64,000 bases of DNA from Mycolicibacterium madagascariense (GCF_010729665.1 NZ_AP022610.1:2542001-2606000), one strand, 5' to 3'. Positions 38,201 through 47,370 are shown, numbered from the stretch's first letter. Program-made: numbers and translations. Notes: a model not told the origin generated them from the sequence alone.

Positions 38201-38625
38201 AACCGGCTGGAGGAGTCCGACCGGGACTCGCCGGTGAGCCACTTGAGCACCAGGCCGGTCACGGCCCGACCGGTGTCACTGGTGTAGGTGACGGCGACGG
38301 CGGACCAGGCGGCCCCCTCGCCGCGCAGGTACATGACCTTGCTGGAACCGCCGTCGCTGCGCTGGCCCCAGGCGCCGCGCACGTACTTGTCGACCGTGCG
38401 GCGGCCCGCGCTGGACCCGGCGGCCGAGTTGTCGCCCGAGGCGTTGAAGTTCCTGCGGTTGAAGGGGAGGAACCCAAGTGAAATGGCATCCAGCAGTGAG
38501 GATTTGCCGCTGCCCGAGGCGCCGGCGATCAGTGCGCCGCCCTCGCTGAACGGGATGCTGTGGTAGCCGTCGAACACGCCCCAGTTGATGACCTGCAGCC
38601 GGGACAGGTGGAACTGCTCAGGCAT
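35254..38625 (-). CDS. jetC: Wadjet/MksB-type SMC ATPase (JetC, EptC-like)
   Basis: 1123 residues. Walker A is GASGSGKS at residues 35-42, in the typical context [17 protein letters not shown]. Long coiled-coil-like regions (about 270-420 and 600-900) flank a central hinge-like part. The ABC signature SGGEQEK is near 994-1000 and Walker [10 protein letters not shown] near 1030. The fold is that of MukB/MksB/JetC. Such ATPases extrude DNA loops, and in Wadjet systems they detect small circular plasmids. In M. smegmatis the related EptC restricts plasmid maintenance (established). It overlaps jetB by 8 bp. The active-site motifs all appear intact. Confidence 0.93.
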   Translation of the reverse strand: MPEQFHLSRLQVINWGVFDGYHSIPFSEGGALIAGASGSGKSSLLDAISLGFLPFNRRNFNASGDNSAAGSSAGRRTVDKYVRGAWGQRSDGGSSKVMYLRGEGAAWSAVAVTYTSDTGRAVTGLVLKWLTGESRSDSSSRFVLADGDKDVEDVCNRWASGRFDAGVFKEDDWRFSTKVESQYLAQLYATIGIRASDAAQQLLGKAKSLKSVGGLEQFVREFMLDEPSSLTRLPEALKQIDPLVDARELLAVAQRKRKILGDIEKIQQRYGSESSDLGIIDLVDQPMVRAYTDHVRLAQCPTQIASLDATIDQLGNEYEDVTRQLNLAKAEGDSLNAQISGSSASIGPLQSQVAGAEAQAEEVSRRRAGYEALLTAQQLDVPDTADEFWNLREELTTTATELLAKLDRGREASTDAEYAQKVARIARDDAAKELKRVEHVGSALPEFAIVMRENICAAIGIDAGELPYVAELMDLRPEHSRWRVAVEKVLRGVGLRLLVPDDHYAAVLRFVNETNMGGRLQLHHVRASFLGGVPAEADPNTLAGKLFVVDPAHVCAAEAADVVATAGEHVCVDGPDLFPRFRRAVTDTGLYKDSDRLAIKDDRRALRQSDFIYQGDVAAKVDALTVDLAAAEDAYQQARRAADDIAAQRQRWRDRAAACRAICEQYPQWSQIDTETADGHADRLREQFELLLADHPDIEALNARADQCWEEIQTLMTRRGAIQTRRDELDGRRTRLLELQERLTPAFVSEPLTDLLNRYAGDVPVTLELLNPEPHREAVFTAIRREREQLRESRRRSYDELARILNTFDTAFPDAVPNDSDVFDERVHDYVALCRHIDERELPEAYERMMRLVTEQAPDAILTLHRVAEQEARRISEQIARVNTGLGSVEFNHGTRLTLRATPRSLTAVAELTEIVRAISRRIAEVGLGDKQAILDQYADILRLRNRLASTAPEDRAWTRDALDVRNRFTFDCAEWDVSSEELIRTHSNAGDNSGGEQEKLMAFCLAGALSFNLASPDSTDNTPVFAQLMLDEAFSKSDPQFAQQALQAFRKFGFQLVIVATVQNATTIQPYIDSVVMVSKKEAIGRNARPVATVTSKTISDFTALRREMSASAAAARVPTPV

Positions 38626-39322
38626 CGACCGTCACTTCCCGTTCGTCGTTCTCCTGCGGCACGCCGCCCTGCAGCAGCTCGAACTGCTGCTGCAACTCGG
38701 TGATGACCGAGGCCGTCATCACCGCGCTGATGACCGGGCTGACGGTGTAGCTGTCCTCGTCGTCGCGACTCCTGCGCAGGATCTCCAGTGCGGCGAGGCG
38801 GGCGATCGCGCCGTCGATGCGCGCGGTGAACGTCACCACGTCGCGGTCGACGTCGTTGAGCACCCCGGCGAACAGCGCGTGCACCTCGTCGCGGCTGATG
38901 AGCACCGTCTGGTCCCCGGAGGCCCGCATCATCTGCGCGAGGTGCAGCGCGAGGATCGAGTCGTAGGTGCCCAGCGGCTCGCGGCGCAGCAGCTTCACCC
39001 CGCGCGCCGACTCGTAGCGGGCCTGCTCGACGAACGCGACGTCCGCGCCCTCGACGACGTGCAGCAGCAGGTCCAGTTCGGACAGCCGCACCGACAGCTG
39101 CGCGCGGTACTCCAGCACCCACGCGTAGACGTCGCGGTCGGCCTCCGCGCTCAGGTAGCGACGGGTGAGCAGCTGCTGCAGGGCCCAGCACGCACGGTCG
39201 GGCAGCTCGCTGACGTCGCCGTCGAACCGGGGCCGCCGCTGCTGCGGCGCGCGGGCCGTCTGGTCGACCTGGGGCAGCGCGGACAGCGCCGCGTAGTCGT
39301 CGGCGGAGGGCTCCGGGCTCAC
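38618..39322 (-). CDS. jetB: Wadjet/MksE-type subunit (JetB, DUF4194)
   Basis: 234 residues. The winged-helix, DUF4194-like protein has [47 protein letters not shown] and a second domain ending in [15 protein letters not shown]. It corresponds to the MukE/MksE component that bridges the kleisin JetA and the SMC JetC. GTG 39322 overlaps the jetA stop (GTGA), and its end overlaps jetC, so the operon is translationally coupled. Confidence 0.9.
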   Translation of the reverse strand: MSPEPSADDYAALSALPQVDQTARAPQQRRPRFDGDVSELPDRACWALQQLLTRRYLSAEADRDVYAWVLEYRAQLSVRLSELDLLLHVVEGADVAFVEQARYESARGVKLLRREPLGTYDSILALHLAQMMRASGDQTVLISRDEVHALFAGVLNDVDRDVVTFTARIDGAIARLAALEILRRSRDDEDSYTVSPVISAVMTASVITELQQQFELLQGGVPQENDEREVTVDA

Positions 39323-40797
39323 GCGGAGGCTCCCAGCAGCGTCGAGACCGGCGTGGTGAACATCAGGCGCGGAACCTCCATTTCGCGGTCGCGTCCATCC
39401 AGAGACTGGAAGCGGACGGTGACCGATGGCGCGGGTTGGTCGCCGGGTTGTTTGAGCGCCCAGGACCACAGCACGATGACGTGACCGAGGTAGGCGCCGT
39501 GCCCCTCGTTCGACACCAGCCGCACCGCATCGGGCAGCGACAGCGGGCCGTCGACGATCGCGGCGTTGATCATGTCCGACATCGCGGGGGCGTCGACCTG
39601 GGTGGTGAGCGCGGCGAAGCTGGTGAGGTCGACCTCGCCACCGGCGGCCTCGGCGGGCCGGGGATGGGACAGCTCGCCGATCCGGAAGCTCAGCGCGCCG
39701 ACCGAGGTGAACGCGTGCCTGGCCAGCGGTAGTTCGATGTCGAGGCGCGAGTCGGTCAGCGAGGTCTTCAGGAGTGCGCGGGCCGCACCGATGGCCTCGT
39801 TGAGCTGGCGGGCGACGCCGCGGCTCTGTTCGAGGGTGCCGAACGCGGTGAAGCGCTTGACCCGCTGGGCGCAGCGCTGCTGGATGCGCTCGACCTCGTC
39901 GATCTGGTGGCCGACCAGTTCGAAGAACCCGGCCATCACCCGGCGCAGCGCCGGATCGAGAGCGGGCAGTGCCTCGGCGACGGCGGCCACGTCGGCCTCG
40001 AACTGGGCGCGCTGGTCGGGGTCGTTGATCATGCGCAGGAAGGCGCGGTGGGAGTCGCGGCCGCGGGAGTCCCAGGCGGCCTGGTAGTCGGCGTACATCT
40101 GGCGCTGGCGGTCGCGGTACTCGAGGTTGGAGTCGATCGGTTCGTCCAGGGCCGCGGTGGCCTGTTCGATCATCGTGCCGTACTGGCCGATGTCGGTGAT
40201 GAGCCGCTCCATCTGCAGGGCGATGGCGCGGGCCTCGTCGTAGGCGTCGGTGAGGTCGGCGTCGGAGGCGGGTTCGCGGGCCCCCTCGTCGAGCGCGTCC
40301 AGCTCGGCGCGCAACGCCGCGATCTCGGCCTCGATGCCCTCGCGGATGCGCTCGGGGTCGTTGCCGACGCGCAGGGCGACCTGTTTGAGCCGCGACGCGA
40401 TGCCGGTGATCGAGCCGCCGGTGGCGATGCTGTCCTGGCGGCGCATCCCGCGCAGGAAGTCCAGCGCACGACGCGCGTCCTGCGTCAGGTGGCACAGGTT
40501 GCGCTCGACCCCCGAGCGCTGGTCGGCCACCCGGTGCAGCCAGCCCTGACTCGCCCAGGACTTGATGAGGCCGAGCCCGGACTGCTCGCCGCCGGGACCG
40601 CCCAGCTCCTCGAGGTCACGTTCGAGGCGCACGACGAGCTCGGTCTCGGGGACCACACCGCCGCTGAGGTGGCGTTCCATGAGTGTCGCGTACGTGCCCA
40701 GATTCAGGGTGGCCAGCAGTCGCAGGGTGGGGGAGCCCTGGATGCCGCGGTTCAGTTCGAGGAGTTGGGTAGCCGTCGTCGCGGTGTCGTCGTCCAC
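39319..40797 (-). CDS. jetA: Wadjet/MksF-type kleisin subunit (JetA, DUF3375)
   Basis: 492 residues of DUF3375 type. The N-terminal winged-helix part (QGSPTLRLLATLNLGTYATLMERHL) is followed by long helical regions, e.g. residues 170-240. This is the MukF/MksF-like kleisin that closes the SMC ring. GTG 40797 has a very strong GAGAGGAGG ribosome site. A TATCTT (TANNNT) -10 candidate lies at 40836-40841 on the minus strand, giving a leader of about 30 nt. It heads the jetA-jetB-jetC operon. Confidence 0.9.
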   Translation of the reverse strand: MDDDTATTATQLLELNRGIQGSPTLRLLATLNLGTYATLMERHLSGGVVPETELVVRLERDLEELGGPGGEQSGLGLIKSWASQGWLHRVADQRSGVERNLCHLTQDARRALDFLRGMRRQDSIATGGSITGIASRLKQVALRVGNDPERIREGIEAEIAALRAELDALDEGAREPASDADLTDAYDEARAIALQMERLITDIGQYGTMIEQATAALDEPIDSNLEYRDRQRQMYADYQAAWDSRGRDSHRAFLRMINDPDQRAQFEADVAAVAEALPALDPALRRVMAGFFELVGHQIDEVERIQQRCAQRVKRFTAFGTLEQSRGVARQLNEAIGAARALLKTSLTDSRLDIELPLARHAFTSVGALSFRIGELSHPRPAEAAGGEVDLTSFAALTTQVDAPAMSDMINAAIVDGPLSLPDAVRLVSNEGHGAYLGHVIVLWSWALKQPGDQPAPSVTVRFQSLDGRDREMEVPRLMFTTPVSTLLGASA

Positions 40798-41135
40798 GTG
40801 ATCGCCTCCTCTCCTCCAACGTCGGTCGACGGTCCAAGATAGGGCACGCAGGGGACGTGGAGCGCCGCAGCGGGTGCCGACGGGGGGTGTGTCGCGGGCC
40901 CGTCGCCACAGCAGCCACATGGGTCGCGGCAGCCCCAGCGCGGCGCTGCGTCCCCGCGGATTCGGGGACGCGGCGCGGTCGCTTCAGGGCACCCGAAGAA
41001 TCGTCGCCGTGGTACCCAAACTTATTGTGCGCATTGCCAATTCGGATCCTCGCCAGTTGCCAGCAGGGCGCGTGCCCGGTACCTTGGGGGCGGCGAAGGG
41101 GAGTGGCCCCTTGCCTCCCGACCGAGGAGTCCCGG
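40798..41135. other. Divergent intergenic region between jetA and the GDT1-family gene
   Basis: A 338-bp gap without a convincing gene. On the minus side it holds the jetA ribosome site and a TATCTT -10 candidate. On the plus side a TATTGT (41023-41028) could be the -10 of the exporter gene, giving a leader of about 100 nt that includes the hairpin at 41092-41115. Confidence 0.5.
41092..41115 (+). promoter_or_regulatory. Stable leader hairpin before the GDT1-family gene
   Basis: The arms GGC-AAGGGG (one bulged G at 41095) and CCCCTTGCC pair over 9 bp with loop AGTGG. The hairpin ends 9 bp before the GAGGAG ribosome site of the exporter gene, a position suited to translational control. The GGGGAGT on its 5' side recalls the manganese riboswitch (yybP-ykoY), but too little sequence follows for that fold. 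Confidence 0.45.
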
Positions 41136-41861
41136 GTGCTCGCCGCCGTCCTTCTGAGCTTCGCCGTCATCTTCATCGCCGAGATGGGCGACAAGACGCA
41201 GCTGGTGGCCATGATGTTCGCGCTGCGCTACCGCTGGTGGGTCGTGCTCGCCGCGATCACCGTCGCCACGACCGCCGTGCACGTGCTGTCGGTAGCGATC
41301 GGTCACTATCTCGGCGCCGCGCTGCCGACCCATCTGCTCGGCGTGATCGCGGGTGCCATGTTCGTGTTCTTCGCCCTCTGGACGCTGCGGGGTGATTCGC
41401 TGTCCGACGACGAGGCCTCGCGCACCGAGAAGGCCACCGCGCCCGCGTTCTTCGTCGTGTTCTCGGCCTTCCTGCTGGCCGAGCTCGGCGACAAGACCAT
41501 GCTTGCGACGATAACCCTTGCCGCAGAACACGATTGGGTGGGCGTGTGGATCGGCTCCACACTCGGCATGGTGGTCGCCGACGGGCTTGCCATCGTGGTC
41601 GGTGCGGTCGCCGGAAGGCACCTGCCCGAGCGTCTCATTCAGATCGTCGCGGCCGCGCTCTTCCTGCTCTTCGGTGCGTACATGGTGTTGGAGAACGTCT
41701 TTCGGACGGCTCCCGTCGTCGTCCTGGCCGGCGGTGCGCTCGGCACCGTCGCGGTCGCCGCCGCAGTGCTGTGGCGGCTGCCCCAGCGGTGGCGCCCGGC
41801 CATCCTGCGGACCCCCGGCGCGGGCGCCGCCGACCCTAGAACTCGATGCGCGACCCCATGA
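41136..41861 (+). CDS. TMEM165/GDT1 family cation exporter (Mn2+/Ca2+)
   Basis: 241 residues with about six helices in two homologous halves. Each half carries the ExGDKT motif (AEMGDKTQLVAMMFAL and AELGDKTMLATITLA), which is the ion site of this family. Bacterial and eukaryotic members export Mn2+ or exchange Ca2+/Mn2+ for protons. GTG 41136 has GAGGAG six bases upstream. It is preceded by a stable leader hairpin, and its 3' end overlaps the convergent kup gene by 26 bp. Confidence 0.9.
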   Translation: MLAAVLLSFAVIFIAEMGDKTQLVAMMFALRYRWWVVLAAITVATTAVHVLSVAIGHYLGAALPTHLLGVIAGAMFVFFALWTLRGDSLSDDEASRTEKATAPAFFVVFSAFLLAELGDKTMLATITLAAEHDWVGVWIGSTLGMVVADGLAIVVGAVAGRHLPERLIQIVAAALFLLFGAYMVLENVFRTAPVVVLAGGALGTVAVAAAVLWRLPQRWRPAILRTPGAGAADPRTRCATP

Positions 41862-43773
41862 TCACCGTCCGGTCGCGGGGCAGGTGGAAGAAGTCCGTCG
41901 CATCCGAGGTGAGGTACGACGTCGCGATGAACAGGCTCTTGCGCCACTGCGCCATGGTCGGTTCCGGGCTGGGATCGAGCTCCAGCTTCGACAGGAAGTA
42001 CGACGCCTCGTCGATGTCGAGCTCGCCCTCGGTCTGCGACGGGTCCAGTAGCCGCAGCGCCTGCGGCACGTCGGACGGCTCCATGTAGCCGAACTTCGCC
42101 GTCACGTGGATGATGCCGTCGCTGGCGAAGCCGAGCTCGTCGACCTCCAGCCGCTCGGCCTCCGGCACCCGGGGGACGGGCATGGTCTCCACGGCGAGGA
42201 TGACGACGTGCTCGTGCCTGGTGTGGTTGTGCTCGACGTTCGCGCGCATGGCCAGGGGGGCGGTCCGGTTGCCGCGGTTGAGGAAGACCCCGGTGCCGGG
42301 AACCCGCGTCAACGGCGGGTCACAGGTCGAGAGCCCGTCGACGAACTCGCGCAGCGGGCCCTCGGCGGCGTCGCGGGCCGCCGTCACCAGCTTGCGGCCG
42401 CGCTCCCACGTCATCATGACCGTCCACGCCGTCACCGCGATCAGCAGCGGCAGCCACGCGCCGTGCACCAGCTTGGTGAGGTTGGCCGCCAGGAACAGCA
42501 GATCCACCGTCAGCAGGGCGCCGCCGCCGATCACGACCATCCACAGCGGCGTCCCCCACCGCGTCCTGGCCAGATAGAAGAACAGCAGGGTGACGATGGT
42601 GATGGTCCCGATGACGGCCATGCCGTAGGCGTAGGCCAGCTTGGCCGAGCTCTCGAAGGCGAACACCAGGATCAGGACCGACACCATCAGCATCCAGTTG
42701 ATCGCCGGCACGTAGACCTGACCGTAGGCCGACGCCGAGGTGTGGATGATCCTGAGCCGGGGGAGCAGACCGAGTTTCGCCGCCTGGGCCGCCACCGAGA
42801 ACGCCCCGGTGATGACGGCCTGCGACGCGATGATGGTCGCCGCGGTGGCCAACAGGACCATGGGCAGCCGGGCCCAGTGCGGGATCAGGAGGAAGAACGG
42901 CGCGCTCACCAAGCTCTGATCGCCGAGGATGAGCGCGCCCTGCCCGAAGTAGTTCAGCACGCAGGCCGGGAGGACCACGAACAGCCACGCCAGGGTGATC
43001 GGCCGCCGACCGAAGTGGCCCATGTCGGCGTAGAGGGCCTCGGCGCCGGTGACCGCGAGGACCACGGCCGCCAGCGCGAAGAACGCAATGTGAAAGTGTC
43101 CGAAGACGAATGACAGCGCGTAGGTCGGCGAGAGCGCCTTGAGGATCTCCGGATGGCCGAGGATGCCCTTGACGCCGCAGGCGCCGATCGAGATGAACCA
43201 CAGCATCATCACCGGACCGAACAAGCGGCCCACCTTCGCGGTGCCATGTCGCTGCACCATGAACAGCGCCACGATGATGACCGCCGTGATGGGCACGATC
43301 CAGTGCTCCAGGTCGGCGGTGACCACCTTGATGCCCTCGACGGCCGACAGCACCGAGATCGCGGGCGTGATCATGCTGTCGCCGAAGAACAGCGCCGCTC
43401 CGAACAGGCCGACGGCGGCCAGCGTCGTCGCGGTGCGCCTACCGCGGTTGCCTGCGCCGTGCTTGAGCATCGTGATCAGCGCCATGATGCCGCCCTCGCC
43501 GTCGTTGTCGGCGCGCATCACCAGGGTGATGTAGGTCAGGGTGACGACGATCATCACCGACCAGAAGATCAGCGAGACCAGACCGTAGACGTTGTCGACG
43601 CTGATCGGCACGGGATGGGGATCGCTGGGGTCGAACAGGGTCTGCAGCGTGTAGATGGGGCTGGTGCCGATGTCGCCGAAGACGACGCCGAGCGCGCCGA
43701 CCACGAGCGCCGCGCGGAACGGCGGTCCGTGCGTGGCGGCCACCGTGGACGAGGGTGTGGTGTCGATCTGCAC
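41836..43773 (-). CDS. kup: Kup low-affinity potassium transporter
   Basis: 645 residues. About 12 helices fill the first 450, starting with VVFGDIGTSPIYTLQTLF and GALFFGDSMITPAISVLSAVEG, both diagnostic for KUP/HAK/KT transporters, followed by a cytosolic C-terminal domain. It imports K+ with protons. GTG 43773 is chosen because GCGAGGA lies about eight bases upstream; the TTG at 43800 would add nine residues but lacks a ribosome site. Confidence 0.95.
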   Translation of the reverse strand: MQIDTTPSSTVAATHGPPFRAALVVGALGVVFGDIGTSPIYTLQTLFDPSDPHPVPISVDNVYGLVSLIFWSVMIVVTLTYITLVMRADNDGEGGIMALITMLKHGAGNRGRRTATTLAAVGLFGAALFFGDSMITPAISVLSAVEGIKVVTADLEHWIVPITAVIIVALFMVQRHGTAKVGRLFGPVMMLWFISIGACGVKGILGHPEILKALSPTYALSFVFGHFHIAFFALAAVVLAVTGAEALYADMGHFGRRPITLAWLFVVLPACVLNYFGQGALILGDQSLVSAPFFLLIPHWARLPMVLLATAATIIASQAVITGAFSVAAQAAKLGLLPRLRIIHTSASAYGQVYVPAINWMLMVSVLILVFAFESSAKLAYAYGMAVIGTITIVTLLFFYLARTRWGTPLWMVVIGGGALLTVDLLFLAANLTKLVHGAWLPLLIAVTAWTVMMTWERGRKLVTAARDAAEGPLREFVDGLSTCDPPLTRVPGTGVFLNRGNRTAPLAMRANVEHNHTRHEHVVILAVETMPVPRVPEAERLEVDELGFASDGIIHVTAKFGYMEPSDVPQALRLLDPSQTEGELDIDEASYFLSKLELDPSPEPTMAQWRKSLFIATSYLTSDATDFFHLPRDRTVIMGSRIEF

Positions 43774-43918
43774 GGCAATGTCCTCGCTTCGGTCCGGCAA
43801 AGCCCCGATGGTAAACCGCGAGCCCTCGGTTCACGCAGAGTCAATGTCTGGTCACGGTTCGGTTCATCGAGAACGGTGATGCTGCACGACGACTGAACCG
43901 AGGAGGGGAGAGTTCCCA

Positions 43919-44206
43919 GTGAATCCCGCAGTGAATCCTTCACCGTCGGCGCCACGCCCGCTGCTCGAGGACTGGACGTGGCAATCGCGAGGCAGCTGCC
44001 GGCGGGCAGCGCCGGAGGTCTTCTTCCCCGAGGACGCCGGCCGGTCGGGGCTGCGTGCGCGCGAGGAGCAGGCCAAGCAGATCTGCCGTCGGTGCCCCGT
44101 GCTGCTGCGCTGCCGGGAGTACGCGCTCACCGTCGGCGAGACCTACGGCGTCTGGGGCGCGATGTCGGCGCGCGAGCGCACCCGGGTGTTCGCCGAGGGC
44201 GCCTGA
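43919..44206 (+). CDS. WhiB-family iron-sulfur regulator
   Basis: 95 residues. The four cluster ligands are Cys 27, 56, 59 and 65 (CxxC at 56-59, then C65), followed by the GVWG turn at 77-80 and a short basic tail (ARERTR). WhiB proteins bind a [4Fe-4S] cluster and partner with the primary sigma factor to regulate redox, antibiotic or cell-wall genes. The WTWQSRGSCR opening and YGVWGAMSARER resemble the WhiB3 group, but the subtype is uncertain and the C-terminal DNA-binding tail is short. A strong GAGGAGGGGAG site precedes GTG 43919. Confidence 0.92.
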   Translation: MNPAVNPSPSAPRPLLEDWTWQSRGSCRRAAPEVFFPEDAGRSGLRAREEQAKQICRRCPVLLRCREYALTVGETYGVWGAMSARERTRVFAEGA

Positions 44207-44207
44207 C

Positions 44208-45581
44208 TCACCCGGCCCGGGCGGCCGCTCCGGCTCGGTCGGGACTGGCCAGGCCGAGGTGGTCGCGCAGGGTCGTGCCCTCGTAGTCGGTGCGGAACAC
44301 CCCGCGCTCCTGCAGGAGCGGCACCACCTGGTCGACGAACGGGTCCAGGCCGCCCGGCGTCACGTGCGGCACCAGGATGAAGCCGTCGCTGGCGTCGGCC
44401 TGGACCAGCTCGTCGATCCGCGCGGCGATCGTCGCGGCCGAGCCGATGAAGTTCTGGCGACCGGTGACCTCCACGATGAGCTCGCGGGTCGTCAGGTTCT
44501 GGGCCTGTGCCTTCGCGCGCCACTCGTTCGCGACGGCGATCGGGTCCCGGTGCATCCGCACGCTGGCCCGGCCGCGGGAGATCGTGTTCTCCCCGACGAG
44601 CGGGTCGATCGCGGGCAGCGGGCCGTCGGGGTCGTGATCGGACAGGTCGCGGTTCCACAGCTGTTCGAGGAACTTGATGGCGGTCTGCGGTGACACCTGG
44701 GCCAGGCGGACCTGCTGGGCGAGCTCGGCCGCCTCGGCGTCGGTGTCGCCGAGGACGAACGTCGCGGCCGGCAGGATCAGCAGCTGATCGCGCTGCCTGC
44801 CGTACTTGGGCAGCCGGCCCTTGACGTCGGCGTAGAACGCCTGGCCGTCCTCCAGCGTGCCGTGGCGGGAGAAGATGGCATCGGCTGCGGCAGCGGCGAA
44901 TTCGCGGCCGCGATCGGAGTCGCCCGCCTGGAAGATGACGGGCCTGCCCTGTGGGCTGCGGGGCACGTTGAAGCGGCCGCCGATGTCGAAGTGCGCGTTG
45001 GAGTAGGAGAACTTACCCGCGGTCGGATCGCTCAGGAAGGTGCCGGTCTGCTTGTCGGCGACGATCTCGTCACCGTGCCAGGAGTCGAAGAGCGTGTGCG
45101 CCGCGTCGAGGAAGCTCTCGGCGCGCTCGTAGCGCTGATCCTCCGCCAGGAAGCCGCCGCGCCGAAAGTTCTCACCCGTGAACGCATCCCACGACGTCAC
45201 GACGTTCCAGGCGGCCCGGCCTCCGGATAGGTGATCGAGTGAGGCGAACTGTCGGGCGACTTCGTAGGGCTCGTTGAAGGTGGAGTTGATGGTGCCCGTC
45301 AGCCCGAGCCGGTCCGTCACGGCCGCAAGGGCGGCCAACACGGTGAACGTGTCGGGCCGGCCCACGACGTCGAGGTCGTAGATGAGGCCGTTCTGCTCGC
45401 GCAGGCGCAGACCCTCGGCGAGGAACATGAAGTCGAACTTCCCGCGCTCGGCGGTCTGGGCGAAGTGTACGAACGACGCGAAGTCGATGTGACTGCCCGA
45501 CGCCGGATCGCTCCAGACGGTCGTGTTGTTGACGCCGGGAAAGTGCGCCGCGAGATGAATCTGCTTGACGGGCTTGGACAT
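44208..45581 (-). CDS. NtaA/DmoA-family FMN-dependent monooxygenase
   Basis: 457 residues. Motifs: QIHLAAHFPGVNNTTVWSDP, SLDHLSGGRAAWNVVTSWDAFTGENFRRG (the conserved NVVTS) and PVIFQAGDSDRGREFAA. The branch includes nitrilotriacetate and dimethyl-sulfide monooxygenases that require a separate FMN reductase. It follows another flavin monooxygenase by 8 bp on the same strand, so the two form an operon. AGGAA precedes ATG 45581. No reductase gene is adjacent; the SsuE-like protein at 19433 could supply reduced FMN. Confidence 0.9.
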   Translation of the reverse strand: MSKPVKQIHLAAHFPGVNNTTVWSDPASGSHIDFASFVHFAQTAERGKFDFMFLAEGLRLREQNGLIYDLDVVGRPDTFTVLAALAAVTDRLGLTGTINSTFNEPYEVARQFASLDHLSGGRAAWNVVTSWDAFTGENFRRGGFLAEDQRYERAESFLDAAHTLFDSWHGDEIVADKQTGTFLSDPTAGKFSYSNAHFDIGGRFNVPRSPQGRPVIFQAGDSDRGREFAAAAADAIFSRHGTLEDGQAFYADVKGRLPKYGRQRDQLLILPAATFVLGDTDAEAAELAQQVRLAQVSPQTAIKFLEQLWNRDLSDHDPDGPLPAIDPLVGENTISRGRASVRMHRDPIAVANEWRAKAQAQNLTTRELIVEVTGRQNFIGSAATIAARIDELVQADASDGFILVPHVTPGGLDPFVDQVVPLLQERGVFRTDYEGTTLRDHLGLASPDRAGAAARAG

Positions 45582-45589
45582 ACGCGTTC

Positions 45590-46765
45590 CTAGGTGGTTG
45601 CGAGGGTCGAGTAGCGATTGGCCGGGCGCGCTAGACCCAACGCCTCGCGCAGGGTCGTCGTGTCGTAGGAGGTGTGGAACAGGCCGCGCGACTGCAGTTC
45701 TGGCACCAGGCCCTCGGTGATCTGCCGCAGATCGTGCGGCAGCGTGGCGGGCCGCAGCCGGAAACCGTACGCGCCGGCCGCGTGCCATTCCTCGACGAGG
45801 TCGGCCAGCTCGGTCGGCGTTCCGACGAATACCTCTGCGTCACTGATGTATTGGCGACCGAGCCACTCGTCGAGCCGCTCCCGTCGGGCTCGCGCCGCCT
45901 CGGCGGTGTCGCCGAGGAACACGACCAGGTCGGCGAGCACCCGCACCGGTGTCCCGCTGCCCCGGCGGGCCGCGATGTCGTCGACGATGGCCGTGGTGTC
46001 GGCCGCCCCGTGCGGGGTCACGAAGCCCACGTCGGTGCTCGAGGCGATCAGACCGTAGGCGGGGGCGCCGTGGCCGAGCGCCGCGACGATCGGTTGGCCC
46101 TGCGGCGGTCTCGGGGTGATCGAGGGACCCTTGACCGAGAAGTAGGCGCCCTGAAAGTCCACGTAGTGCAGCTTGTTCCGGTCGATGAACCTCCCGGTGG
46201 ACACGTCGCGGATCTCCGCGTCGTCCTCCCAGCTGTCCCAGAGGCGACGGGTGACCTCGACGTAGTCGGCCGCCTCGGTGAACAGCTCACCCGCGTCGTC
46301 GGGCACGCTGCGGCGACCGAAGTGACGGGCAGCCTCCTGACTCGCCGTGACCTGGACGCGGACCCCGGCCCGGCCGGAGCTGACGTAGTCGAGCGTCGCG
46401 ATGGCCTTGGACGCGTGGAACGGTTCGGTGTGCGTGACGATCACCGTCGGGATCAGACCGATGTGGCGGGTGGTGGGGGCGACCCGCGCGGCGATGAGGA
46501 CGGCGTCGAGGCGGCCCCGCACGCGGTCGGTCCGCTCGTCGGCGCGCAGCGGGTTGTCGAACTGCAGCGTCAACCCGTCCTCGAACGTGACGGCGTCGAG
46601 CAGGCCGCGTTCGGCCTCGCCGACGAGGTCGGTCCAGTACCCCGGCGTCAGCAACTCGGTGGGACGGGCCTCGGGTTCACGCCACGACGCGGGATGCCAT
46701 CCCGTCCCGTCGAGGGCTACGGCGAGGTGGAGTCTGGTGCGGCTACCGGACACGGTGGCACTCAC
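45590..46765 (-). CDS. LLM-class flavin-dependent monooxygenase
   Basis: 391 residues of luciferase-like TIM-barrel type. LHLAVALDGTGWHPASW opens the barrel; IATLDYVSSGRAGVRVQVTASQEAARHFGRR matches the conserved middle of the NtaA branch, with VQVTAS in place of NVVTS. VFVGTPTELADLVEEWHAAGAYGFRLRP and LREALGLARP close the domain. First gene of a two-gene operon. GTG 46765 is chosen, since the longer TTG 46789 reading adds only unconserved residues. Confidence 0.87.
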   Translation of the reverse strand: MSATVSGSRTRLHLAVALDGTGWHPASWREPEARPTELLTPGYWTDLVGEAERGLLDAVTFEDGLTLQFDNPLRADERTDRVRGRLDAVLIAARVAPTTRHIGLIPTVIVTHTEPFHASKAIATLDYVSSGRAGVRVQVTASQEAARHFGRRSVPDDAGELFTEAADYVEVTRRLWDSWEDDAEIRDVSTGRFIDRNKLHYVDFQGAYFSVKGPSITPRPPQGQPIVAALGHGAPAYGLIASSTDVGFVTPHGAADTTAIVDDIAARRGSGTPVRVLADLVVFLGDTAEAARARRERLDEWLGRQYISDAEVFVGTPTELADLVEEWHAAGAYGFRLRPATLPHDLRQITEGLVPELQSRGLFHTSYDTTTLREALGLARPANRYSTLATT

Positions 46766-46971
46766 TTTCGTTCGCGGTCCCCAGGACAACGCCGCGTGGT
46801 CCGAGCGTCATTCCGGTGCCGCGGATCCAGACGGTGTGCGTGCGCTCTCCCATGATCGCCCATCACGGGCATTCGGGCCCGTCGGCGCAGGTCATGCGCC
46901 CAGTGTCGAGGGTGAGCACGCACCGTCGAAGAGATCGGCGCAGCGTGATGCCAACGAGCGCAGTGGCTTCG

Positions 46972-47370
46972 TCAGAGCCCGGCGAGGTCGTCGGGCACGT
47001 CGACGGCGTGCTGTCGCAGGATCTCCAGCGGCACCACGTCCAGGGTGCGCTCGTGGCTGGCGGCCAGCACGACCGGCGCCGCGTGCCCGTCGCGCTGCGC
47101 GCGGAGCCAGTTGGCCGCCGTGACGCACCAGCGGTCACCGGGGACGAGGCCGGGGAACCGGTAGTGCGGCATGGGCGTCGTGAGGTCGTTGCCGATGGTG
47201 CGTTGGTGTTCGAGGAACTCACTCGTCACGACCGCGCAGATGGTGTGCAGGCCGACGTCCTGCGGTCCGGTCGAGCAGCAACCGTCGCGATGGAAGCCGG
47301 TGACCGGATCGTTGCCGCACGCGTCGAGGGGACCGCCGAGCACGTTGAGATCGGGCACGTCGTCAGCCAT
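46972..47370 (-). CDS. DUF2237 family protein
   Basis: 132 residues. The sequence NVLGGPLDACGNDPVTGFHRDGCCSTGPQDVGLHTICAVVTSEFLEHQRTIGNDLTTP is the DUF2237 signature, including the conserved GCC pair and further Cys residues in TICAV and DRWCV. The function is not established; conserved cysteines suggest a metal or redox role. ATG 47370 is used. The 206 bp between this gene and the upstream monooxygenase start hold nothing I can identify. Confidence 0.9.
   Translation of the reverse strand: MADDVPDLNVLGGPLDACGNDPVTGFHRDGCCSTGPQDVGLHTICAVVTSEFLEHQRTIGNDLTTPMPHYRFPGLVPGDRWCVTAANWLRAQRDGHAAPVVLAASHERTLDVVPLEILRQHAVDVPDDLAGL

Noticed and set aside
41092..41135. yybP-ykoY manganese riboswitch
   Set aside because: Only the GGGGAGT element is similar, and too few bases remain before the start codon for the conserved second loop; kept only as an unidentified leader hairpin.
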